Shown piece by piece: positions 24,733 through 33,023 of a stretch of DNA of 48,074 nucleotides. The DNA lies in contig JAFSCH010000059.1 of the NCBI GenBank assembly GCA_017436865.1, positions 1 to 48,074 of the forward strand, in the 5' to 3' direction. The notes beneath the pieces were generated by a model. It was not told the origin of the DNA and ran no database searches. It saw nothing but the letters and a program-made list of their open reading frames with translations. This DNA comes from Lachnospiraceae bacterium. GTDB lineage: Bacteria > Bacillota > Clostridia > Lachnospirales > Lachnospiraceae. Made by a program: the position numbers and the translations under genes. Numbering within the stretch: position 1 is the stretch's first letter; the number at the start of each line of letters is the position of its first letter.

Positions 24733-25478
24733 TTGTAGAAGATGAAGATATTATTCGAAAAGGTCTTGCCTATACAATGGATTGGACAAGTATGGATTGT
24801 GTTGTTGTTGGAGAGGCGGCAAATGGCAAAGAAGGAATTGAGAAAATAGTAGAGTTAAAACCGGATATTGTCATTACGGATATTATGATGCCATTTGTTG
24901 ATGGGATTGAGATGATACGTCAGACAAAGGATGAAGTAGATTATAAAAGTATTATCCTTACAAGTTATGCAGAGTTTACCTTTGCAAAGCAGGCAATTGA
25001 TTTGAAGGTATCGGATTATCTGCTGAAGCCTGTTGAGGAAGAGGATATAAAGAAAGCAATTGACAAAATAAAACCTGAACTACAAAAAGAGAAAGAGATA
25101 AATAGATTGTATGAAAAGCAAAATACCGGTATACAGATGGAAGAGTATTATATTCGGGCAGAAAAGGAAAATCCGTATGTTGTGCAAATGCTAAAAATCA
25201 CAGAACAAAGATATATGGAGAAAATCAGTGTAGAAAATATAGCAGAAGAATTACAGGTATCGGCAAGTTATTTATCAAGAAAGTTTAAGAATGCAACAGG
25301 ATTAACGTATCTTGATTTCTTAAACCAATATCGAATCAGACAAGCAATTAAGCTGCTTGAAACAGGAAAATATAAAGTGTATGAGGTATCCGATATGACA
25401 GGATTTACAGATTATAAGCATTTTAGTACGGTATTCAGACGATATACGAATCAGTCTCCATCGGAATTTATAAATTGA
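24717..25478 (+). CDS. AraC-type response regulator (YesN family, HptR-like)
   Basis: 253 residues: a receiver domain (E8/D9, phosphoacceptor D55 in VITDIMMP, T82, K104 in LLKPVEE) and a C-terminal AraC double helix-turn-helix (VENIAEELQVSASYLSRKFK and VYEVSDMTGFTDYKHFSTVF). AGGGGG lies upstream inside the kinase gene. The importer operon begins 137 bases downstream; its promoter has a TATAAT at 25566-25571 but no good -35, as expected for an activated promoter. Target assignment is an inference from position. Confidence 0.93.
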   Translation: MYRVLIVEDEDIIRKGLAYTMDWTSMDCVVVGEAANGKEGIEKIVELKPDIVITDIMMPFVDGIEMIRQTKDEVDYKSIILTSYAEFTFAKQAIDLKVSDYLLKPVEEEDIKKAIDKIKPELQKEKEINRLYEKQNTGIQMEEYYIRAEKENPYVVQMLKITEQRYMEKISVENIAEELQVSASYLSRKFKNATGLTYLDFLNQYRIRQAIKLLETGKYKVYEVSDMTGFTDYKHFSTVFRRYTNQSPSEFIN

Positions 25479-25615
25479 AACACATTGATTCATATATAAT
25501 ATCTTTTGTTCAGAAAATCAGACAATTTTACGATAAATTAGGTATATGTAAACCAATATTAAAAATATAATCAATTTGTAAACATAATTTATGTGGGAAA
25601 GGGAGAGGTATTAGT

Positions 25616-26806
25616 ATGAAAAAACTTATAGCAATGCTTATGGTAGGTGTCATGACATTTGGTATGGTTGGCTGTGGAAACAGCACTGTACAGGAAACAC
25701 CAACGCAGGCAACAACACAGACAGATTCAGTACAGGCTGAGACAGATAACACGGATGTAACACCGGAAGTTCAGGAAGAGAATGTATCCGAGCTGGATGC
25801 CCTGATTGCAGCAGCAAAGGAAGAAGGAAGTCTTACCGTATATGGTTCCTGTGAAGAAGCTTATCTTTCTGCAGCATGTCAGAAATTTGAGCAGCAGTAT
25901 GGAATTAAGGTAGATTATCAGAGACTTTCTACCGGTGAAGTTTATACCAAGATTCAGGAAGAAAATGGTAATCCATCAGGTGATGTATGGTTTGGTGGAA
26001 CAACAGACCCATATAATGAAGCAGTTGTTGCAGGTCTTTTAGAGCCATACGAAGCAATCAATGCAAAGAACTTAATTGGCGATACCTATAGAGATAAAGA
26101 TGGTAACTGGTATGGTATTTATAAAGGAATCCTAGGCTTCATGGTAAACAAGGAAGAACTTGAACGATTAGAAATTGAGGTTCCAAAGGATTGGGATGAT
26201 TTATTAAAGCCAGAATACAAAGGTTTAGTTGGTCTTTCTAACCCATCTACAGCTGGTACAGCAAAGTTAATTATTAATACAATGGTTCAGATGAAGGGTC
26301 ATGATGAAGCAATGGAATATTTCAAACAGCTGGATCAGAATGTTTACCAGTATACAAAGAGTGGTTCCGGTCCATCTAAGATGGTAGGACCTGGTGAGTG
26401 TGTTATTGCAGTTGGTTTTCTTCATGATGGAATCACACAGATTTTAGCAGGCTATGACAATATTGAGCTTGTTATTCCAGCATCCGGAACAAGCTATGAA
26501 ATTGGTGCAACTGCAATCTTCAAGGGTGCGAAGCATCCAAATGCAGCCAAATTATGGATTGAATATGCACTTTCACCTGATTGTGTAGACATTGCAAAAG
26601 AGAACGAGTCATATCAGTTCCTTGTGCTTAGTAATGCAACACAGCCACAGGAAGCAATTGACTTTGGTTTAGACCAAAATAACGTAATGGACTATGACTT
26701 TGAAGATGCAAAGGCAAATACTGCTAAGTATGTGGAAGATTTCTTCCAGGCAGTAACCAATGGTTCTGCTGACAGTGCAGATACATCAAGATTCCGTAAA
26801 GAATAA
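25616..26806 (+). CDS. ABC importer substrate-binding lipoprotein (Fbp/Afu family)
   Basis: 396 residues. Signal peptide with lipobox MVGC (lipidated Cys at 20), a Thr/Gln-rich linker to about 55, then a type 2 binding-protein fold (LTVYGSCEEAYL, DVWFGGTTDPYN, LLKPEYKGLVGLSNPSTAGT). The double tyrosine that binds iron in true FbpA is not visible; the corresponding stretch carries FLHDG (His270-Asp271). That argues for a small organic or phosphorylated ligand, as with AfuA, rather than ferric iron. GGGAGAGGT precedes the ATG. A hairpin after the gene probably lets it be made in excess over the permease. Confidence 0.85.
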   Translation: MKKLIAMLMVGVMTFGMVGCGNSTVQETPTQATTQTDSVQAETDNTDVTPEVQEENVSELDALIAAAKEEGSLTVYGSCEEAYLSAACQKFEQQYGIKVDYQRLSTGEVYTKIQEENGNPSGDVWFGGTTDPYNEAVVAGLLEPYEAINAKNLIGDTYRDKDGNWYGIYKGILGFMVNKEELERLEIEVPKDWDDLLKPEYKGLVGLSNPSTAGTAKLIINTMVQMKGHDEAMEYFKQLDQNVYQYTKSGSGPSKMVGPGECVIAVGFLHDGITQILAGYDNIELVIPASGTSYEIGATAIFKGAKHPNAAKLWIEYALSPDCVDIAKENESYQFLVLSNATQPQEAIDFGLDQNNVMDYDFEDAKANTAKYVEDFFQAVTNGSADSADTSRFRKE

Positions 26807-26817
26807 GAATGATTCGG

Positions 26818-26850
26818 GGATGGTGTTCATCACCATCCTTGATTTTTTTT
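26818..26850 (+). terminator. Intra-operon attenuator hairpin
   Basis: GGATGGTG pairs with CACCATCC across a five-base loop, followed by a run of eight T. It lies between the binding-protein and permease genes. Confidence 0.8.
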
Positions 26851-26893
26851 AACCTACATTTTGGATTATGGGAGAAGAAGGAGGGAGCTTTGA

Positions 26894-28600
26894 GTGACAG
26901 CAAAGAAAACCAGTGCCCAATTGGACAGAAAGAAATTATTATCTGACCCAATTATGATGGGTATGATTATTGTTTTACTTGTTTTTTTACTATTATTTAT
27001 CGTTTATCCTTTGTTTGTATTATTGATTGATAGTATTTATACAGAAGGAACATTAACGCTGGATGTATTTAAAAGAGTGTTAAGCATGGAAAGATTCCGT
27101 CAGGCATTTGTAAATACGGTTCAGCTTGGGCTGATTACAGGCATACTCTCAACCGTAATTGGTTTATTATTTGCCTATGTTGATGTTTATGTAAAATTGA
27201 GATTTCGTGCAATTGAAAAGCTTTTCAATGTAGTCTCACTTCTTCCGGTTGTATCTCCACCATTTGTATTATCATTATCAACGATTATGCTTTTTGGAAG
27301 AAGCGGTATTATTACTAGAAATTTATTAAAAATCTATGATTCTAATGTATATGGATTAAAAGGAATTGTGATAGTACAGACCTTAACCTTTTTCCCAGTT
27401 TGCTATTTAATGCTTAAAGGTTTACTGAAAAATATTGATCCATCGATTGAAGAGGCAGCAAGAGATATGGGAGCTTCCCGTTGGAAGGTATTTACATCGG
27501 TAACATTACCTCTTATGCTTCCGGGACTAGGTAATGCTTTTTTAGTTACCTTTATTGAGTCTGTGGCAGATTTTGCAAATCCGATGTTAATCGGTGGTGA
27601 CTTTGATACCTTGGCAACGACTATTTATTTACAGGTAACAGGCTCTTATGACTCCACAGGAGCGGCAGCAATGTCTGTTATTCTGTTATCACTTACCTTA
27701 ATTCTATTCTTTATTCAAAAGTACTATTTGGAACGAAAGACAGCAGCAACCCTTACTGGTAAGGCATCCAGAGAGCGTATGCCAATTACGGATAAGAGTG
27801 TAACCGTTCCGCTTACAACAATATGCACTCTGCTTGCAGCATTTGTTGTATTGATGTACATTATGATTCCATTTGGTGCACTATTTAAGTTGTGGGGAAG
27901 AGATTATTCTCTCTCATTAAAGTGGTTTGATTATTTGTTTAAATACAGCGGTTGGAAAGCATTCAAGGATTCGTTCCTGTTATCTATTATTGCTGCACCA
28001 ATTACTGCTTTGATGTCAATGGTAATTGCTTATCTTGTTGTTAAGAAAAAGTTCCGTTCCAAAGCATTTATTGAGTTTACCTCTATGCTTGCTATGGCAG
28101 TTCCGGGAACCGTACTTGGAATTGGATTTATCCGAGGATATGCAAATGGTATCTTCCAGACAGGATTGTTAAAGGGAGTATATGGAACAGCAGCTATTTT
28201 AATCATCGTATTTATTGTACGAAGTCTTCCGGTGGGAACGAGAAGCGGTATTTCGGCACTTAGACAGATTGATAAGTCTATTGAAGAGTCGGCATACGAT
28301 TTAGGTGCAGGAAGTGGTAAAGTGTTTACTACCGTTACACTGCCATTGATTAAGGATTCTTTCTTTAGTGGACTGGTAACGTCCTTTGTAAGAAGCATTA
28401 CTGCAATCAGTGCCATTATCCTGTTAGTAACACCGCAGTTTTTACTGATAACCTGTCAGATTAATGAATTTGCGGAGAAAGGATATTATGGTGTTGCCTG
28501 TGCATATGCAACTATTTTGATTGCGATTGTGTATGCTGCAGTACTATTAATGAATCTGTTTATCAGATGCTTCGGAACCAGTAAAAAAGTAAAAGAATAA
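26894..28600 (+). CDS. ABC importer permease, fused double domain (FbpB-like)
   Basis: 568 residues with about 12 hydrophobic helices in two homologous halves. Each half has an EAA loop for docking the ATPase: EEAARDMGASRWKVFTSVTL (first half) and EESAYDLGAGSGKVFTTVTL (second). This is the fused-permease form of the Fbp/Afu/Sfu class. Translation starts at GTG with GGAGGGAG upstream. It would form the channel for the lipoprotein encoded upstream. Confidence 0.92.
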   Translation: MTAKKTSAQLDRKKLLSDPIMMGMIIVLLVFLLLFIVYPLFVLLIDSIYTEGTLTLDVFKRVLSMERFRQAFVNTVQLGLITGILSTVIGLLFAYVDVYVKLRFRAIEKLFNVVSLLPVVSPPFVLSLSTIMLFGRSGIITRNLLKIYDSNVYGLKGIVIVQTLTFFPVCYLMLKGLLKNIDPSIEEAARDMGASRWKVFTSVTLPLMLPGLGNAFLVTFIESVADFANPMLIGGDFDTLATTIYLQVTGSYDSTGAAAMSVILLSLTLILFFIQKYYLERKTAATLTGKASRERMPITDKSVTVPLTTICTLLAAFVVLMYIMIPFGALFKLWGRDYSLSLKWFDYLFKYSGWKAFKDSFLLSIIAAPITALMSMVIAYLVVKKKFRSKAFIEFTSMLAMAVPGTVLGIGFIRGYANGIFQTGLLKGVYGTAAILIIVFIVRSLPVGTRSGISALRQIDKSIEESAYDLGAGSGKVFTTVTLPLIKDSFFSGLVTSFVRSITAISAIILLVTPQFLLITCQINEFAEKGYYGVACAYATILIAIVYAAVLLMNLFIRCFGTSKKVKE

Positions 28601-28601
28601 A

Positions 28602-28625
28602 GTGTGAAAAATAAATTTTTCACAC
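28602..28625 (+). promoter_or_regulatory. Intercistronic hairpin between permease and ATPase genes
   Basis: GTGTGAAAAA pairs with TTTTTCACAC around TAAA, immediately after the permease stop. Without a separate T run it could be a weak terminator or an mRNA-stabilising structure. Confidence 0.6.
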
Positions 28626-28686
28626 GCAAATTTGTGCCTGCGCAAGGTGCTAAAGAACCTGTAAAGTTTGCAGGTGCAGGGAAGGC

Positions 28687-29760
28687 ATGGGTATTAATAT
28701 GATAAAAGAGAAAAAAGGTGTGCGCTTAGACCACATTTCAAAAATATATAAAGATCCAAAGACGGGAAAGGATTTCTATGCAGTAAAGGATGTATCATTG
28801 GATATTGAACCGGGAAGCTTTGTAACACTTCTTGGCCCATCAGGCTGTGGTAAGACTACAACCCTTCGAATGATTGCAGGCTTTGAGAGCCCTGATGAGG
28901 GTGAGATTTATCTAGGTGATGAAGCAATTAATGAATTAACACCAAATAAAAGAGATACAGCAATGGTATTTCAAAGCTATGCTCTTTTCCCACATTATAA
29001 TGTGTTTGATAACGTTGCGTATGGATTAAAGCTTAGAAAGCTGTCAAAAGAAGAAATACATAAAAAAGTAATGGAAATGCTGGATTTAGTAGAATTAAGC
29101 GGTATGGAAAATCGACAGACCAATCAGCTTTCCGGTGGTCAGCAGCAAAGAGTTGCTCTGGCAAGAGCTTTGGTAGTAGAACCAAGCGTATTGCTGTTTG
29201 ATGAGCCTTTAAGTAATCTAGATGCAAAGCTTCGAGTATCTATGAGAACAGAGATTAGAAAGATTCAGCAAAAGGTGGGAATTACGGCTATCTATGTTAC
29301 TCATGATCAGGCAGAAGCAATGAGTATTTCAGATAAGATTATTATTATGAATAGTGGTATTGTAGAACAGATGGGAACTCCACAGGAGACTTATTATTCT
29401 CCGAAGAGTGAGTTTGTAGCTGATTTTATTGGTGAGGCAAACTTCCTAAAAGGTGAAGTAATTGGTAAGAATCTCATTCGTGTAAATGGAATTGAGCTGG
29501 AAAGTAATACTGGTACTCTAGAAATAGGAAAAGAGTGTAAGCTTGTATTGCGACCGGAAAGTGTCACTCTTGCAGAAGATGGAATAGTGCCATGTGAGGT
29601 AGTATATTCCTGCTTTATGGGTTCTTATCAGAATTATCATGTAATGGTAGGCGATACACTTGTAAAGCTTGAGGAGTATAATCCGAAGAACAAAAAAATA
29701 TATCAGGTAGGTGATAAGGCATATCTGAACTTTGAACGAGATACCGTATTTGCTCTGTAA
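28687..29760 (+). CDS. ABC importer ATPase (FbpC/PotA type)
   Basis: 357 residues: Walker A GPSGCGKTT, Q-loop VFQSYALFPHY, signature LSGGQQQR, Walker B VLLFDEPLSNLD, H-loop YVTHDQAEA, then a C-terminal TOBE domain (about 280-355). It energises the permease encoded 87 bases upstream. An alternative ATG at 28699 is in frame; the AGGGAAGG stretch lies very near the first ATG. The frame stays open after the stop codon into a remnant of another gene. Confidence 0.93.
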   Translation: MGINMIKEKKGVRLDHISKIYKDPKTGKDFYAVKDVSLDIEPGSFVTLLGPSGCGKTTTLRMIAGFESPDEGEIYLGDEAINELTPNKRDTAMVFQSYALFPHYNVFDNVAYGLKLRKLSKEEIHKKVMEMLDLVELSGMENRQTNQLSGGQQQRVALARALVVEPSVLLFDEPLSNLDAKLRVSMRTEIRKIQQKVGITAIYVTHDQAEAMSISDKIIIMNSGIVEQMGTPQETYYSPKSEFVADFIGEANFLKGEVIGKNLIRVNGIELESNTGTLEIGKECKLVLRPESVTLAEDGIVPCEVVYSCFMGSYQNYHVMVGDTLVKLEEYNPKNKKIYQVGDKAYLNFERDTVFAL

Positions 29761-30009
29761 GGAGGTGCAGTAGCAAGCCTTTGGGTAGCTTCAATCATGG
29801 GAATGGCAATTGCTGGTGTGCGACTAAGGAAATTTTTAACCGAGTCCGGTTATGTGCTATTATCTATGAACAAGACAAAGGAAAAAACACTACAGCCTTC
29901 CGATGTGGCGATTGCTGTAGAATTGGATTTGAAAGACAGGACAGATCACCAGCTTGTTTTGGAAAAAATAAATAATTTAGAATATGTAAATTATTTAGAA
30001 GAGATTTAA
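29761..30009 (+). pseudogene. MgtC/SapB-family C-terminal remnant
   Basis: Directly behind the ATPase stop and in the same frame, the DNA reads VASLWVASIMGMAIAGVRLR and then a 50-residue polar tail ending at 30009. The first part resembles the conserved A-x-LWV-x-A-x-x-G-x-AIG helix of MgtC-family membrane proteins, and the tail fits their cytoplasmic ACT-like end. The N-terminal transmembrane helices are missing. GGAGGTG lies 30 bases before the first ATG (29797), too far to serve it. Best read as a 5'-truncated gene. Confidence 0.5.
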
Positions 30010-30013
30010 AGAG

Positions 30014-30056
30014 TAAAAAGACAATGCATTATTGTATATAATGTTTTGTCTTTTTT
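30014..30056 (+). terminator. Terminator of the importer operon
   Basis: AAAAAGACAA pairs with TTGTCTTTTT, with an inner GCATTAT/ATAATGT stem. A separate 10-bp inverted repeat, TAATATCTAG (30056-30065) with CTAGATATTA (30103-30112), follows. Confidence 0.75.
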
Positions 30057-30259
30057 AATATCTAGCAAAGACTTTGATGCACTAAAGTGTGAAAACTCAT
30101 TCCTAGATATTAAAAATGCTTCGCAAGAATGCACATTCTTTGTTCTTGTTAGGAAATAGCCTTAAGAGTAGTATTTTTCATAGTAATATGATAGAATAGC
30201 ACTAATTATTGGCAATGAAAAGAAGAAAATTAGGAGCTTTTGAAAGGGTATAAAGAATT

Positions 30260-31024
30260 ATGATATTTGAAAGTCATGCACATTATGACGACGATGCTTT
30301 TGATGAGGACAGAGAACAGCTACTGTCCTCTTTACAGGAAAACGGGATAGAGTATGTAATCAATGTTGGTGCAAGCTTAAAAAGTACAGCATCAACGATA
30401 GAGTTGACAAAACGTTATCCATTTATTTATGGAGCAGCAGGTGTACATCCTAGCGAAACGGCTGAGCTAAATGAAGAAAATTTTAAGTGGCTTGCCCAGC
30501 AGTGCAGACAGTCTAAAATTGTTGCAGTAGGAGAAATAGGACTTGATTATTATTGGGAAGAGCCAGAGCATGAGATTCAGAAAATCTGGTTTGAGAGACA
30601 ATTAGAGCTTGCCAGAGAAGTAAACAAACCAGTAATTATCCATTCCAGAGAGGCTGCAAAGGATACCTATGATATTATGTGCGCACATAAGGCAAGTGAA
30701 TTAGGTGGAGTAGTACACTGTTATTCTTATAGTGCGGAAATGGCTTTAGAGTTTGTAAAAATGGGATTTATGATCGGAATTGGTGGCGTGGTAACCTTTA
30801 AAAATGGTAAAAAAATGAAGGAAGTTGTAGAAGCTGTTCCGATAGAAAAGATCTTGATTGAAACAGACAGTCCTTATCTTGCACCGGAGCCAAATCGAGG
30901 AAAGCGTAATTCATCTTTGAATTTGTCTTATATTGCACGCGAGATTGCAGCAATAAAAGATATGTCTTATGAAGAAGTAGTAACGATTACGAATAGGAAT
31001 GCAAGAGAGTTATTTCATATTTAA
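30260..31024 (+). CDS. tatD: TatD-family metal-dependent hydrolase/DNase
   Basis: 254 residues, typical length. Metal ligands: HAHYDD at the N-terminus, the Glu in VAVGEIGLDYYW, the histidines in VIIHSREA and VVHCYS, and the Asp in LIETDSPYLAPEPNRGKRN. Members are 3'-5' exonucleases acting on DNA and possibly deacylases. It lies 72 bases before ksgA, a common Firmicutes pairing; the ribonuclease M5 gene often found between the two is absent here. Confidence 0.95.
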   Translation: MIFESHAHYDDDAFDEDREQLLSSLQENGIEYVINVGASLKSTASTIELTKRYPFIYGAAGVHPSETAELNEENFKWLAQQCRQSKIVAVGEIGLDYYWEEPEHEIQKIWFERQLELAREVNKPVIIHSREAAKDTYDIMCAHKASELGGVVHCYSYSAEMALEFVKMGFMIGIGGVVTFKNGKKMKEVVEAVPIEKILIETDSPYLAPEPNRGKRNSSLNLSYIAREIAAIKDMSYEEVVTITNRNARELFHI

Positions 31025-31096
31025 CAGTTTGTATTATGGTTTGCAGGAATATGGAACGTAGAAGGTATTGAATAGTAAAATAGAAAGAGGAAAAAT

Positions 31097-31954
31097 ATGG
31101 CAAGCTTAGGAAATCCAACAAATACAATTGCGATTTTGCAGAAATATAATTTTAATTTTCAAAAAAAATTTGGTCAGAACTTTCTGATTGATGCTAATAT
31201 TTTGCAGAATATCATTGATGCTGCAGAAGTGACAAAGGATGATTGTGTTTTAGAAATCGGACCCGGAATCGGAACCATGACACAATATTTGTGTGAAAAT
31301 GCTAGAGAAGTCGTTGCTGTAGAGATTGATAAAAAGCTGATTCCTATTTTGGAAAATGATACGCTTGCAGCATATGATAATATTACAATTATCAATGAAG
31401 ATATCCTAAAGGTTGATATCAATAAAATTGTACAGGAGAAAAACGGTGGAAAGCCAATTAAAGTTGTGGCAAATCTTCCATATTATATTACTACACCAAT
31501 TATTATGGGACTTTTTGAAAGTCATGTTCCATTAGACAGTATTACAATTATGGTGCAAAAAGAAGTTGCAGATCGTATGCAGGTAGGTCCGGGAACAAAG
31601 GATTATGGAGCATTATCTCTTGCAGTACAGTATTATGCAAAGCCGAAGGTTATGCTGACAGTTCCGGCAAGCTGCTTTATGCCAAGACCAAATGTAGACA
31701 GTGCTGTAATCCGTCTTACCAGATATCAGAATCCACCGGTTATGGCAAAGGATGAACATTTTATGTTTGATATTATCAGAGCCTCCTTTAACCAGCGTAG
31801 AAAGACATTGGTGAATGGTTTGACAAATGCAGCAGGATTAAAAGTAACCAAGGAGAAAGTATTGAATGCATTAGAGCAGATGGGACTACCAGCGACAATA
31901 CGAGGAGAGGCATTAACACTGGAACAGTTTGCACAATTATCGGATATTCTTTAA
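31097..31954 (+). CDS. ksgA: 16S rRNA dimethyladenosine methyltransferase
   Basis: 285 residues. It dimethylates the two adjacent adenines in the 3'-terminal hairpin of 16S rRNA. SAM-binding VLEIGPGIGTMTQYL, AVEID, and the catalytic NLPYYITTPI are all present, with the family C-terminal helical domain. AAAGAGGAAAAAT precedes the ATG. Confidence 0.97.
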   Translation: MASLGNPTNTIAILQKYNFNFQKKFGQNFLIDANILQNIIDAAEVTKDDCVLEIGPGIGTMTQYLCENAREVVAVEIDKKLIPILENDTLAAYDNITIINEDILKVDINKIVQEKNGGKPIKVVANLPYYITTPIIMGLFESHVPLDSITIMVQKEVADRMQVGPGTKDYGALSLAVQYYAKPKVMLTVPASCFMPRPNVDSAVIRLTRYQNPPVMAKDEHFMFDIIRASFNQRRKTLVNGLTNAAGLKVTKEKVLNALEQMGLPATIRGEALTLEQFAQLSDIL

Positions 31955-32160
31955 TACATATTTAGAATATGTGAGAAATGAAATGGTAGAAAGGTCACAA
32001 AAATATGTAACAATTTTGTGAGAAATATTGATTTTTTCATTCCTGTAGTATAGAATACTTTTTCGAGAGAGCAATAGTATAGAGGAATTAAATGCAATAG
32101 TTAAATTGTTTAGAGGATTGAATCAAGAAGATACGTGAAATTAGTAGGTTTATTTTTTGG

Positions 32161-32198
32161 TTGCATAAATTACATCTGTAGTTTATGCAATTTTTTTT
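32161..32198 (+). terminator. Hairpin terminator before the T7SS-type locus
   Basis: TTGCATAAAT...GTTTATGCAA (nine to ten pairs) followed by eight T. It lies in the 292-base gap after ksgA and separates it from the PP2C gene; nothing else is seen in that gap. Confidence 0.8.
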
Positions 32199-32246
32199 GG
32201 GATAAGAAATGAGACTAATATACTATAGGAAAGAGAATGAGTAGGA

Positions 32247-33023
32247 ATGAGATTTATAGGGACAGCAGTTACGGATATTGGAAATGTAAAAAAAGTAAAT
32301 CAGGATAGTCTTACACTAAAGATAGCACATTCCCGTTGGGGTGATGTATGTATGGCTGTTATATGTGATGGATTAGGTGGTTTGGCTCAAGGAGAAGTAG
32401 CAAGTGGTAATGTTGTTCTTGCTTTTGATAAGTGGTTTAGGAATGAATTTTTGAATGCTACACACGATTGGACAAAAGAAAGTATCCAAAAAGCGTGGGA
32501 AGAGCTTATTACTTCTATGAATGAAAAGATTCAAGCATATGGAAAACAACAAGGTGTGGAATTGGGGACTACTTTGACTGTAGCCTTATTTTTGAAAGAG
32601 AGTTGTTATATTGCTCATGTGGGAGATTGTCGTTTCTATGAAATAGCAGAGGATATCAGACAGATTACAAAGGATCACACATTAATTGAGCAGGAGCTTG
32701 CCCAAGGAAGAATATCAGAGGATGAAGCCAGAATAGATAGTAGAAGAAATGTGTTGTTACAGTGTATCGGAGTGACCCAAAATTTGCAGATTGATTTTTT
32801 AGTAGAAGATGTGAAACCACAGACATGTTATTTGCTATGTTCTGACGGATTTCGTCATGAAATAGAGGAAGAGGAGATTTATTTTTTCTGTAATCCTAGA
32901 AAGTGCAAGACGCAGGAAGACATGCACGAACAGCTTAAGAAATTGACAAGCAGAAATAAGAACCGCGGTGAGCGCGATAATATATCATCAATCTTGTTAC
33001 AGGTAGGAAGAGAATCATGTTAG
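32247..33023 (+). CDS. PP2C-type Ser/Thr protein phosphatase
   Basis: 258 residues, soluble. PPM motifs: NVKKVNQDSL, VICDGLGGLAQGEVAS (metal-binding Asp-Gly), AHVGDCRFYEI and the C-terminal RDNISSILL Asp. It would reverse phosphorylation by the membrane kinase encoded next, whose start overlaps its end by seven bases. The pair opens the type VII secretion locus. AGGAAAGAG and TAGGA precede the ATG. Confidence 0.92.
   Translation: MRFIGTAVTDIGNVKKVNQDSLTLKIAHSRWGDVCMAVICDGLGGLAQGEVASGNVVLAFDKWFRNEFLNATHDWTKESIQKAWEELITSMNEKIQAYGKQQGVELGTTLTVALFLKESCYIAHVGDCRFYEIAEDIRQITKDHTLIEQELAQGRISEDEARIDSRRNVLLQCIGVTQNLQIDFLVEDVKPQTCYLLCSDGFRHEIEEEEIYFFCNPRKCKTQEDMHEQLKKLTSRNKNRGERDNISSILLQVGRESC

Noticed and set aside
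25616-29760. Ferric iron importer (FbpABC)
   Set aside because: Fold and gene order match, but the iron-binding tyrosine pair is not visible and the operon is preceded by a sugar-phosphate-type sensor set; iron kept only as an alternative.
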